NCBI GenBank assembly: GCA_021796055.1
Contig: JAJYOS010000095.1
Coordinates: 1-12,222 of the forward strand
DNA: 12,222 nucleotides
DNA from: Bacteroidota bacterium
GTDB taxonomy: Bacteria; Bacteroidota; Kryptoniia; Kryptoniales; JAKASW01
Direction: 5' to 3'
This document shows positions 1-7,266 of this stretch, piece by piece (position 1 is the stretch's first letter; each line of letters starts with the position of its first letter). A program made the position numbers and the translations under genes. The notes below the pieces were generated by a model. That model saw only the letters and a program-made list of their open reading frames with translations, was not told the origin of the DNA and searched no databases.

Positions 1-283
1 TACTAATATTCAATATAGAATAGTATTGGAAAAATCAAAATCGGCAAAGAGGACGCTCATTGAAACACCCACTCGAGCCGGCAGAGAAGTATACAACACG
101 GGAATCGGCAGACAGCGGAGGGAAGCAATGCGAACATGCTCGCAACCCTGGGATAACAAACCTCACGACAGCAGTCGGCCTGACGCCTACGACTGATCGT
201 GATGGTGAAAATGCGGAATTCTCCCGAAAGGCTCCCACGCGGACCGTTCCGGTTCGTGAGGGAGAACCCAGTCCGGTTTCTTG

Positions 284-701
284 TGGAGATGCGGGGATTC
301 GAACCCCGGTCCGAAGATAGGACTCCTTGAACGTCTACGTGCATAGCTTCGACCTTTAATTTCACCGACCGCTACTCGCGAAGCAGAGTTACGGTCAGCT
401 ATCTCAACTGAGTGTTTCCATCCTACCGCTGAGAACAGAAGAATGGAAAGCCTGCCTGGGCGACGCCCATTTCCCGAACAGGACGTTCGGGAAGCCGCAG
501 ATCACACGATGTGATTTTGAGCGGCTCCGGTGCCGACAGACAGAACCTCCGGATGGACGGGTTGCTTAGTTTTTAATTAAGCAGCCAATGCGTAGTTAGA
601 GTTCGCATTTACATTTTTACCGATTTTTTAACGCGGCACCGGCAAAACCGCGACACGCAGCCCAAAGCTTCCCAAATCCCCGTCGATTCCAATTCATCCC
701 C
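284..701 (-). ncRNA. ssrA: tmRNA (transfer-messenger RNA)
   Basis: This RNA rescues stalled ribosomes together with SmpB: its tRNA-like ends are charged with alanine and its internal reading frame adds a degradation tag. Read on the minus strand, the 5' end at 701 is GGGGATG followed by TGGAATCGACGGGG, close to the conserved tmRNA D-loop motif TGGATTCGACGGG. The 3' end carries the T arm CGGGG-TTCGAAT-CCCCG (about 291-310) and then CATCTCC plus discriminator A at 284. The 3' CATCTCC pairs with the 5' GGGGATG to form a 7-bp acceptor stem with one G-U pair. The tag frame reads ANSNYALAA then TAA (606-577); the resume codon could be one or two codons further upstream (N or VN). The next three bases are CAA, not CCA, so CCA must be added after transcription. 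The length of about 418 nt is slightly long. I could not place a promoter at a sensible distance. Confidence 0.95.
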
Positions 702-791
702 ATATACTTGCGTCGTGATAGATGCTGAACAAATGCAGGAATGAGGTTCTTCACTGAGACAACACCAACGGGAAAAGAGACTGCCGCAATT

Positions 792-1055
792 TCAAAGAAC
801 AGAGAGATTGTAAATCCGATTCACTGAGTCCACTGAGTAACTTAAACTCGTTTTCTCGACCGAACGTTCCAATTCCGATGCCAGCGCGGAGATATCAGTG
901 CAACCGAACGACGTCGCTCTACCGCTTATCTGGTGCGAAGTCGTCCTCACGGTGTCCCGATTCGCATCGCATATCGCAGCCTCCAGAACGGCGATCTGAC
1001 CTGGCATGTCAGCGGCGGCAAGAGCTCTGATATTCTCAAAACTCTTGTCCTTCAT
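792..1055 (-). CDS. Hpt-domain histidine phosphotransfer protein
   Basis: This 87-residue protein looks like an Hpt domain, an all-helical relay that passes phosphate between receiver domains. The diagnostic stretch is around residues 40-63: His41 in SHQISG (family pattern H-x-L-K-G), then a small/Gly-rich turn (RATSFGC) and the amphipathic helix DISALASELE, which matches the usual L..L...LE signature. The Lys normally two residues after the conserved hydrophobic position is Ser here. I chose the ATG at 1055 because it lies one base after the receiver gene's TGA (1059-1057), so the two are probably translationally coupled. No strong Shine-Dalgarno sequence is present. A longer reading frame to 1187 would run inside the receiver gene and is less likely. 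The domain is at the short end for Hpt. The alternative is that both genes are fragments of one split hybrid sensor kinase. Cytoplasmic. Confidence 0.75.
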   Translation of the reverse strand: MKDKSFENIRALAAADMPGQIAVLEAAICDANRDTVRTTSHQISGRATSFGCTDISALASELERSVEKTSLSYSVDSVNRIYNLSVL

Positions 1056-1056
1056 T

Positions 1057-1422
1057 TCAGGAACTGTAAATCTCCAGTATCTGCCTGGCAAAGGTCCTTG
1101 GTTCAATAGGCTTGGGCAAATAGCCGTCGAAACCTGCCGTTTCAAATTTCTCTTTGTCACCGCGCATTGTATACGCCGTAAGCGCAATGACGGTTACGTC
1201 CTTGGTAGAGCTGTTCGACCTGATACGCTTGAGCACTTCAAGGCCGTCCATTTCAGGCAACTGTATGTCGAGAAGAATGACGTCCGGCGTTTGCGACTTC
1301 AAAAAATCAAAGGCCTGCTGACCCGATTCGGCTTCATACACTTCGTATCCGCCTTTTTTCAGGAGATAAACAGCCAGCTGCCTGTTGATCGAATTATCGT
1401 CTACAACCAGTATATCGTGCAT
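1057..1422 (-). CDS. Stand-alone receiver (CheY/DivK-like) response regulator
   Basis: A 121-residue protein consisting only of a receiver domain. All family residues are visible: the acidic pair Asp8-Asp9 (VVDDN), phospho-acceptor Asp52 (VILLDIQLPEMDG), switch Thr82 (ALTAYT) and Lys104 (LPKPIEP). There is no DNA-binding or enzymatic output domain, so it should act through protein contacts or as a phosphate relay. The ILVVDDNSINRQL start and DIQLPEMDGLEVL core resemble receivers found at the C-terminus of hybrid kinases and DivK-type proteins. The ATG at 1422 is chosen because the domain begins immediately there, with AGAGAAG just upstream and a promoter at 1439-1467. A frame extending up to 1653 adds 77 residues of low-complexity sequence with no domain. 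The Hpt gene follows after one base, suggesting a phosphorelay pair. The cognate kinase is not in the window. Confidence 0.93.
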   Translation of the reverse strand: MHDILVVDDNSINRQLAVYLLKKGGYEVYEAESGQQAFDFLKSQTPDVILLDIQLPEMDGLEVLKRIRSNSSTKDVTVIALTAYTMRGDKEKFETAGFDGYLPKPIEPRTFARQILEIYSS

Positions 1423-1438
1423 CAGCTTCTCTCGTAAA

Positions 1439-1467
1439 AATATACAAATCCCCGTCGCTAAAGGCAA
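1439..1467 (-). promoter_or_regulatory. Putative sigma70-type promoter of the receiver-Hpt operon
   Basis: On the minus strand, -35 TTGCCT (1467-1462) and -10 TATATT (1444-1439) are separated by exactly 17 nt. The -10 lies 16 nt from the ATG at 1422, leaving room for a short leader that includes AGAGAAG. Both boxes differ modestly from consensus; assignment is by eye. Confidence 0.55.
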
Positions 1468-1474
1468 CGAAGCG

Positions 1475-1612
1475 GGGGCGCCGAGGTGTGCGACAAATTT
1501 GTGAAAAAGAACAAAAATCACCCCCATAGGCACTTCAGAACACATAAATTTATTTCTTATGTGCTCTATGTGTTTCACATAATCATATTTTTGTTGCGGA
1601 CCCGGGGCGCCG
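1475..1612. repeat. AT-rich palindromic block between two GGGGCGCCG direct repeats
   Basis: Two copies of GGGGCGCCG (1475-1483 and 1604-1612) bracket about 120 bp of AT-rich DNA in an otherwise GC-rich intergenic gap. Inside are a perfect 10-bp palindrome ACAAATTTGT (1493-1502) and a hairpin with 11-position arms AGAACACATAA (1537-1547) and TTATGTGCTCT (1557-1567), with one mismatch and a 9-nt loop. A second CACATAA copy at 1576-1582 could pair instead with the TTATGTG arm. There is no T tract after the stem, so it is not a typical terminator. It could be a small non-autonomous repeat element, a regulatory RNA structure, or chance structure in an AT-rich spacer. It separates the DPP IV stop codon from the receiver-gene promoter. 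The rest of the gap up to 1726 is GC-rich, with an imperfect CCGCGG-flanked inverted repeat at 1672-1699. Confidence 0.45.
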
Positions 1613-1726
1613 TCTCCGCTGCGCTTCGCCCGCTTCCTCATTTCCGGACCCAATCATGCCTGGGGCGCGCCGCGGTTACGCGTTCGGGTACCCGCGGCTT
1701 GCTGCCAAAGGCATGTCCACAAAGGG

Positions 1727-3988
1727 TCACTTATTCAGATTCAGCCCGCTGCAGTTTCCCTTCAGGTAAAGGTTAAGATACTCGTTGTAAATCCTGGCGA
1801 GGAGGAGTCCGCTTGCCTTGTTGTAAACGGCGCCGTGAGCTCCCGGCGGGAAAATGCGGAGGTCAACATCCTTACCCGCATTCGTGAGCGCTGTCAGAAG
1901 CTGCATGGTGTTGATCGGATGCACATTGTCGTCCATCATGGAATGAACAACCAGCAACTTCCCTCTCAAGCTGTCGGCGTAAGTCATGCAATCGCTCTTG
2001 ATATACCCTGCTTCGTTGTCAGAAAGAAGTCCCATATAACGTTCCGTGTAGATGTCATCATAAAGGCGCCAGTCTGTTACCGGGGAATTCGCGATTCCAA
2101 CCTTGAACACGCCCGGATGGGTAAGCATCGTATAAATTGTGCTGTAGCCTCCGTAACTGGTTCCCATTATTGCCATCCTGCTGCCGTCAACGTAAGGCAG
2201 GGTCGCGAGGTAGCGCGCCGTCTGAACGAAGTCATTGCTTTCCCAGTAGCCAAGCTTCTCGTACAGAATCTTCTCGAAATGACTTCCGTAGTTTGCGGTA
2301 CCTCTGTTGTTCACATCTACCACGATATACCCGTTTTGAGCGAGCCACTGGTCCCACCCGAAAAAGGCGAATGAGTTGTAGACCGAATGCGACTCTGGTC
2401 CGCCATAAATGGCCAAAATTACCGGATACTTTTTCGTCGAGTCGAAATTGAACGGTTTAATCATCGAACAATCAAGTCTCACTGAATCGGATGTCTCGAA
2501 ACTGAAGAGCTCATACGGAGAATACTCGTGAGTCTGGAGAAACTTTTCGACCGACGCATTTGCTTCAAGCTTCTTGACCATCTTGCCGTTGGTATTCCAG
2601 AGTTCGACCTGTCTGGGTTCGTTTATGTCGGAATAAGTATCGATATAGTACCGGCTATTCGGGGACATGTCAAACTGGTGATATCCCAACGTCTTCGACA
2701 ATCGCTTTTCGTTCTTGCCGTCGAAACCGATCGAATACAGCTCAACATCGAGCGGCGATGCCTGCGCAGATGTGTAGTAGATTAGCTTCTTCCCGGGATC
2801 GATACGAAGCACCTTTATGACGTCCCAGTTGCCATTCGTCACTCTGTTCAGGAGTTTGCCGTCGTAGTCGTATCTGTAGATCTGATAGAACCCGCTCCTG
2901 TCGGAGACCCAGAAGAATTCATGGATTTTCTCCGGAAAGAATATCATATCGTTCACGTCGGTGTAGAAGTTGAAGATCGCCACCCAGGTATTGTTCTTCT
3001 CCTCCATGACAAGCCGGCGGCTCCCGTCAGTCACATTGAAGAAATAAAGCTTCATGTCATCTTGCGCACGATTCAGGACCATCATGGCAAGCGTGTTGGG
3101 TTCGCTGGTCCAATAAATCCTCGGGATGTAGTAATCGCCCTTTATGCCCGGATCAAGCCAAATATTCTTGTGCGTCTTCACATCGAGTACGCCGATTCGG
3201 ACATGTGGATTCGGATCGCCGACCTGTGGTATCGGAATTTTCTCCCATTTATTATGGAGCCCTTCGAAATTTGAGATCTGAATTATGGGCACATCGCTTT
3301 CGTCGAACTGCCAGTATGCGATGTATTTACTGTCGGGCGACCAGTTCCAGGCCTGCGGCTGGCCGAACTCTTCTTCGTACACCCAGTCGTAGTGCCCGTT
3401 AAAGATGTCTTTGGTGGCATCATTCGTCAGCTGCGTTTCGGTCTTCGAGGCGAAGTCATACATGAACATGTTCCCGCCCCTCTCATAGCCGACCATGGAT
3501 CCGTCGGGAGACAGCTCGGCCGTCCTTGCGTTTTTTGCCGCCGCTTTCAGTTTTTTGTCCGCCAGCGAATAGACGTAGTAGTCGGATATGCCGGACTTCC
3601 GATAAATCTTTCTGAAATTTGTCTCGAAAAGAATATGCCTGGAATCGTGCGCCCACTGGAAGGAGCGATAGGAGAATGCCTCGTTCGTGTCCGGGAATGT
3701 CACACCCTGAGCATCGAAGACCAGCTCGTCCTTCCCCGTGCGAGGATCGAAGTCTCTTATTTCTTCACGCTTCGTGGAATCGTTAGTCGTTATATAGGAG
3801 TACTTGTTCCCGTTCTCGATCCAGTTGAGACTTCGCGGCCCGGACTTGCCCATAAGTGAGCCAGTCGCACGCATAGCCTCTTCAATATTTTTGTACTCCT
3901 GCTTTCCCTGCGCTGTGAGAAAGCCCGGTGTCATGAGCAGGACAACCGTGACGAACAAAGCGCTCTTCGTTTTCCAGTAGGTCTTCAT
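1727..3988 (-). CDS. Exported dipeptidyl-peptidase IV (S9B family)
   Basis: A serine exopeptidase that releases N-terminal X-Pro or X-Ala dipeptides from peptides. The 753-residue length matches bacterial DPP IV. An N-terminal signal peptide (basic start, hydrophobic core about residues 9-24, FLTAQ) directs export. The beta-propeller domain carries the YEEE motif at 204-207, equivalent to the paired Glu that hold the substrate amino terminus. The C-terminal alpha/beta-hydrolase domain has the catalytic Ser611 in GTSYGGYS, Asp686 in MMDDNVH and His718 in GAHGA. The Gly usual in HG-x-x-DDN is Ser here (HSMMDDN). The ATG at 3988 is preceded by AGAGG. A weak promoter, TTGCCC-18-AATAAT on the minus strand, lies at 4022-4051. 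The gene is divergent from the SIMPL-hut operon, with which it may share a role in peptide and amino-acid use. I see no clear terminator after the stop codon. Confidence 0.95.
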   Translation of the reverse strand: MKTYWKTKSALFVTVVLLMTPGFLTAQGKQEYKNIEEAMRATGSLMGKSGPRSLNWIENGNKYSYITTNDSTKREEIRDFDPRTGKDELVFDAQGVTFPDTNEAFSYRSFQWAHDSRHILFETNFRKIYRKSGISDYYVYSLADKKLKAAAKNARTAELSPDGSMVGYERGGNMFMYDFASKTETQLTNDATKDIFNGHYDWVYEEEFGQPQAWNWSPDSKYIAYWQFDESDVPIIQISNFEGLHNKWEKIPIPQVGDPNPHVRIGVLDVKTHKNIWLDPGIKGDYYIPRIYWTSEPNTLAMMVLNRAQDDMKLYFFNVTDGSRRLVMEEKNNTWVAIFNFYTDVNDMIFFPEKIHEFFWVSDRSGFYQIYRYDYDGKLLNRVTNGNWDVIKVLRIDPGKKLIYYTSAQASPLDVELYSIGFDGKNEKRLSKTLGYHQFDMSPNSRYYIDTYSDINEPRQVELWNTNGKMVKKLEANASVEKFLQTHEYSPYELFSFETSDSVRLDCSMIKPFNFDSTKKYPVILAIYGGPESHSVYNSFAFFGWDQWLAQNGYIVVDVNNRGTANYGSHFEKILYEKLGYWESNDFVQTARYLATLPYVDGSRMAIMGTSYGGYSTIYTMLTHPGVFKVGIANSPVTDWRLYDDIYTERYMGLLSDNEAGYIKSDCMTYADSLRGKLLVVHSMMDDNVHPINTMQLLTALTNAGKDVDLRIFPPGAHGAVYNKASGLLLARIYNEYLNLYLKGNCSGLNLNK

Positions 3989-4154
3989 GCTGCTATACCT
4001 CTTTTAGTAAACGATACGTGTATTATTTTCGAGAAATGTCTTACCGGGCAAGCCATGGTTCACTGTCAAATACTTTGCCGACATAATGCAAGAATGGGAA
4101 GAAGTTACCTGATTCCACCTGAATACTCAAGCGGAAAAAAGCCCGCGAATTCAT

Positions 4155-4183
4155 TTGAATTTCCGACGTTTGTTTGATAAATA
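4155..4183 (+). promoter_or_regulatory. Putative promoter of the SIMPL-hutI-hutG operon, with overlapping palindrome
   Basis: -35 TTGAAT (4155-4160) and -10 TAAATA (4178-4183) are 17 nt apart. Transcription would start near 4190, giving a leader of about 13 nt that contains the GGAGG site (4193-4197). A perfect inverted repeat AATTCA-TT-TGAATT (4148-4161) covers the -35 box and could be an operator. Assigned by eye. Confidence 0.5.
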
Positions 4184-4203
4184 ATGTAAACTGGAGGTAT
4201 AAT

Positions 4204-4881
4204 ATGCGAAGTCTCGTGTTTCTTCTCGTCGCTTTTGCTGTAGTTTCAATGTCATGGGCGCAATCCGAGATAACCGTTTCCTCAAGCGCCGACGTCTCAG
4301 CTCGACCTGACGTCGCCGAGTTCCACTTGAGCATAATCGCCCGTCAGGACCAGGCGACTGCGGCTTTCATAATTTACTTGGGTAGATATCACGCGCTTCA
4401 AGACTCCATCAAGAATCTCGTCGATACAACCAAACTCACGACCGATAATCTGTCGGTCACTCCATTCTTCAACTACAAGAAGCCTGACCAGATAACGCCG
4501 GAATATTACCAGGTATCTTCCTCGATGTCGTTGTCGGCTCCGATCTCGGAATTGAATGCTTTACTCGGTCAGATTACATCGGTCGAGGGTGTCACGATTA
4601 ACGGTATAGAATTTCAGGCTAAGGACCAGGAGAAGCTCGAGACTGAAGCTTTGGAAAAGGCGGTGAAGCTTGCGCGGCAGAAGGCCGAAGCAATCGCACA
4701 TCTGGAGAACCTTGTCGACCTGACCGTCAAATCAATGACGACGTCGACAACGAGACCACCGGTCTTCCCGATGTACAGGGCCATGTCTGTCGAATCCGTA
4801 GCTGCGGCTCCCTCGATAAGTCCATCGAGCATCTCAGTTTCGGCATCGGTAAACGTCACATTCCTGGCGCACACAAAGTGA
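4204..4881 (+). CDS. Periplasmic SIMPL-domain (DUF541) protein
   Basis: A 225-residue secreted protein of the SIMPL/DUF541 family, which includes E. coli YggE and mammalian SIMPL. The biochemical function of bacterial members is poorly defined; YggE is linked to oxidative-stress tolerance. A signal peptide is visible (hydrophobic core LVFLLVAFAVVSM, then SWAQS, cleavage near residue 20). The mature start ITVSSSADVSARPDVAEFHLSI is typical of the family (short strand, then a P-D-x-A element). A Lys/Glu/Ala-rich helix, ALEKAVKLARQKAEAIA, follows near residues 155-175. The ATG at 4204 is chosen because GGAGG sits 6 nt upstream and the signal peptide begins there; a TTG at 4174 lies in the predicted -10 region. 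The stop codon overlaps the hutI start by 4 nt (GTGA). Its role next to histidine catabolism is unknown. Confidence 0.88.
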   Translation: MRSLVFLLVAFAVVSMSWAQSEITVSSSADVSARPDVAEFHLSIIARQDQATAAFIIYLGRYHALQDSIKNLVDTTKLTTDNLSVTPFFNYKKPDQITPEYYQVSSSMSLSAPISELNALLGQITSVEGVTINGIEFQAKDQEKLETEALEKAVKLARQKAEAIAHLENLVDLTVKSMTTSTTRPPVFPMYRAMSVESVAAAPSISPSSISVSASVNVTFLAHTK

Positions 4882-6110
4882 ATTTAATATTGAAGAACCC
4901 GGCAGGAATTGTTACCTGCTCGAGTTCAGGAAAACGATTCAAACGCGGAAATGAGATGAACGATATCGGCCTGGTTGTCGGAGCCGATATACTCGTGGAA
5001 GGCGGAGTGATCAAGGAGATCGGGACCGTCGCAGAGAGACCCGATTGTGACGTCTTCGATGTCTCAGGGAAGATCATCGTCCCGGGATTTGTCGATTCAC
5101 ACACGCATCTTATTTTTGCTGGCACCAGGGAACGGGAATTCGCCATGCGCGCGAAAGGAAAAACCTACGGTGAGATAGCCGCAGCGGGAGGCGGAATCAT
5201 TGACACTGTCAGAAAGACGCGTGAAATGCCCCGCTCAAAACTTCGCTCTCAGGCACAGAGGCGGCTCGACAAAATGCTAAAGTGGGGTACTACGGCAGTA
5301 GAAATCAAAAGCGGCTACGGACTCGATTTCGCAACCGAGATGAGGATACTTGAAACCGCCAACGAATTGAAAGAGCAGGCGATCACCGACATCGTCGTCA
5401 CCTTTCTCGGCGCGCACGCGTTACCGCCGGAACATGCGAACAACAGAGAGAACTACATAAGGATCGTAATCGAAGAGCTTATTCCACAAATCGCAAGGAA
5501 GAACCTCGCGGATTTTTGCGACGTCTTCTGCGATGAGGGATTCTTTACCACCGCTGAGACAGAGAAGATACTCAAGAGTGCACGCGACAATGGCCTAAGA
5601 TTGAAAATGCACGCAGATGAACTTGCCTCCAACGGTGGCGTTGAACTTGCTGCTGCGCTTAATGTCGTTTCGGTCGACCATCTCGAGAATATTTCTGCCG
5701 GCGAGATTGAGCTTCTCGCCAAGAGCGAGACAGTCGGAGTTGTTTTGCCGTCGGTAGCGCCTTACATCCGAGGGAAGGTCGCGCCCGCCAGACAAATGAT
5801 AGATTCGGGATGCGCCCTGGCAATCGCCAGCGATTTCAACCCAGGAACGTCGATGGTGGACAATATGCAGACGGTGATGTGGCTGGCAGTGAGCTTGAAC
5901 CAGATGACGGTGGAAGAAGCGCTGAATGCCGCCACCATCAATGCAGCGGCGGCGGTAGGCTTGTCCGACAGGCTCGGGAGCATCGAGGTCGGCAAGCAGG
6001 CGGACATGATTATCCTGAATGCAGAAGATTACAGTTATCTTCCGTACCACTTTACGGAGAACATTATTGCAAACGTGGTGAAGAATGGAACAGTTCTGGA
6101 ATTTTCTTGA
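4878..6110 (+). CDS. hutI: Imidazolonepropionase
   Basis: Hydrolyses 4-imidazolone-5-propanoate to N-formimidoyl-L-glutamate, the third step of histidine degradation, in the cytoplasm. The 410 residues match the family. It is an amidohydrolase-fold enzyme: an N-terminal small domain, then the metal motif H75-T-H77 in VDSHTHLIFAGTRE, H180 in FLGAH, metal-binding H245 in KMHADE, H268 in VDHLE, and D319 in ASDFNPGTS. The C-terminal strand returns to the small domain. The GTG at 4878 overlaps the upstream TGA as GTGA, so translation is probably coupled to the SIMPL gene. No Shine-Dalgarno sequence is seen, but the N-terminus (LILKNPAGIVTC) aligns well with HutI, which supports this start. The next gene, hutG, takes the product onward. 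Confidence 0.96.
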   Translation: MNLILKNPAGIVTCSSSGKRFKRGNEMNDIGLVVGADILVEGGVIKEIGTVAERPDCDVFDVSGKIIVPGFVDSHTHLIFAGTREREFAMRAKGKTYGEIAAAGGGIIDTVRKTREMPRSKLRSQAQRRLDKMLKWGTTAVEIKSGYGLDFATEMRILETANELKEQAITDIVVTFLGAHALPPEHANNRENYIRIVIEELIPQIARKNLADFCDVFCDEGFFTTAETEKILKSARDNGLRLKMHADELASNGGVELAAALNVVSVDHLENISAGEIELLAKSETVGVVLPSVAPYIRGKVAPARQMIDSGCALAIASDFNPGTSMVDNMQTVMWLAVSLNQMTVEEALNAATINAAAAVGLSDRLGSIEVGKQADMIILNAEDYSYLPYHFTENIIANVVKNGTVLEFS

Positions 6111-6156
6111 TCCTCCCGATCAATCCTTGATTTATAGGCGCAAAGAGATCGGCGAC

Positions 6157-7053
6157 ATGAGATTCGGCGAGACGGTCGAGACAAGGCGGGAGAAATTTGG
6201 CGAAGTTTTCAAGGCGGTGCTGGTAGGTTTTCCTTATGACGAGGGCACGACGCGCAATCTCGGGCGCGCCGGAAGTTCCGCCGCACCCGGCGAGATTCGC
6301 AAGGCGTTCTACAGATTAACGCCGACAAAATCGGCGGCGCTCCCCGACGCTGAATTTAGGATTTTCGACGCGGGAGACATTAAGAAATATCTCAATCTTG
6401 AAGATGCTCTGACGAAGCTCGAGGGAATTGTAAGCCTCCTGTTTAGGTACGGTTACACGCCCATCGTCCTCGGCGGGAGCAACGATCTCAGCTATGCCGA
6501 CTTTCACGCATGCGATTCGGCGCGAGGAAGGTGCGGCGCTATCAACATCGACTCGCACCTCGACGTGCGAGACTACTCACATGGAATAAACAGCGGCACA
6601 CCTTACAGAATGCTTATTGACGAGAAAGTTCTCCGGGGAGGAGACTTCGTAGAGTACGGCATACAGGAATTCGCAAACTCCAGGGAACATCTGTCATTTG
6701 TCCGGGCGAGCGGAGCACAGGTTTACACACTGACTCAGATACGGTCTCAGAAAAACGCAGAGACATTTATGCAAGCCTACAGGGCCGCGACGTCCGAGGC
6801 TGGAAATACTTATGTCAGCTTTGACATCGACAGTGTCAGGAGTTCAGATGCTCCCGGAGTAAGCGCCCCGATGCCCACCGGTTTGACCCCTGAGGAAATT
6901 CTTGAATGTGCTTACCTTGCCGGAAGCGAGGCCCGAACTGCGATGATCGACATTTGCGAGGTAAATCCGCAATTTGATGTCGACGGTCACACATCGAAAC
7001 TCGCTGCCATGATCATCGCAAATTTCCTCGCGGGTCTCTCAAACAGAAGCTAA
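6157..7053 (+). CDS. hutG: Arginase-family formimidoylglutamase (HutG-like), variant metal motif
   Basis: Most likely cleaves N-formimidoyl-glutamate to glutamate and formamide, finishing the route begun by hutI; the assignment depends partly on context. The arginase/ureohydrolase fold is shown by D132-S-H134-L-D136 (INIDSHLDVRDY), followed by NSGTPYRMLI, a substrate-side motif typical of formimidoylglutamases, and by D223-I-D225 (SFDID). The first Mn-binding motif, normally GG[DG]H[SD], reads GGSND here, so Asn109 replaces the His. The other five ligands are intact. The start is uncertain: ATG 6157, with AAAGAGA about 8 nt upstream, gives 298 residues and a 46-nt gap after hutI. ATG 6085 would add 24 unremarkable residues and overlap hutI by 26 nt. 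If the Asn abolishes binding of one Mn, the enzyme may be mononuclear or repurposed. Agmatinase or arginase is the alternative. Confidence 0.85.
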   Translation: MRFGETVETRREKFGEVFKAVLVGFPYDEGTTRNLGRAGSSAAPGEIRKAFYRLTPTKSAALPDAEFRIFDAGDIKKYLNLEDALTKLEGIVSLLFRYGYTPIVLGGSNDLSYADFHACDSARGRCGAINIDSHLDVRDYSHGINSGTPYRMLIDEKVLRGGDFVEYGIQEFANSREHLSFVRASGAQVYTLTQIRSQKNAETFMQAYRAATSEAGNTYVSFDIDSVRSSDAPGVSAPMPTGLTPEEILECAYLAGSEARTAMIDICEVNPQFDVDGHTSKLAAMIIANFLAGLSNRS

Positions 7054-7090
7054 CGGATTTTAGAAAACAGATCCAATTCCTGCAGAATAT

Positions 7091-7207
7091 CTACCGCGAC
7101 ATTTTCAGCCAGATTGCAGCAACAATCGCCAGCAAAACGACCGTAATTCTTATGATGATATTGATTTTCCGAAGTCTCCCCCATTGCTTATCCTCGTTTT
7201 CCATCAT
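7091..7207 (-). CDS. Small single-span membrane protein (38 residues)
   Basis: A short open frame with the features of a real small protein. It starts MMENEDKQWG, continues with a basic stretch (RLRK), then a strongly hydrophobic segment of about 17 residues (ITVVLLAIVAAIW) and a short basic tail KMSR before TAG (7093-7091). This is a plausible single transmembrane helix. The basic residues on both sides leave its orientation unclear. The ATG at 7207 is preceded by AAAGGG with a 3-nt spacer, and a second ATG follows at once (7204) with a better 6-nt spacing. It lies 59 nt downstream of tag on the same strand, so it may be co-transcribed. It ends 37 nt from the convergent hutG stop. I do not recognise a family and assign no function. 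Confidence 0.5.
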   Translation of the reverse strand: MMENEDKQWGRLRKINIIIRITVVLLAIVAAIWLKMSR

Positions 7208-7266
7208 GCACCCTTTCTTTCATGTCCCCTGAAATCCTGCGATCCTTTGTTTCCCATCTCCGCCGA

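Noticed and set aside
60..320. Plus-strand open frame of 86 codons at the left end
   Set aside because: It runs into the 3' end of the tmRNA; its tail GDAGIRTPVRR is the familiar false peptide made by a tRNA-like T arm read backwards. No ribosome-binding site or domain.
704..732. TTGTTC-17-AAGTAT as a tmRNA promoter (minus strand)
   Set aside because: The predicted start would fall inside the mature tmRNA (about 697), downstream of its 5' end at 701.
1057..1653. Extended 198-residue form of the receiver protein
   Set aside because: The extra 77 residues cover the promoter and the palindromic block, show no domain, and have no support over the ATG at 1422, which has AGAGAAG upstream.
1835..3859. 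Several plus-strand open frames opposite the DPP IV gene
   Set aside because: They are antisense shadows of a well-supported 753-codon gene and show no recognisable family.
4041..4334. Minus-strand open frame of 97 codons
   Set aside because: It overlaps the divergent promoter region and the SIMPL signal-peptide coding sequence; no domain or ribosome-binding site.
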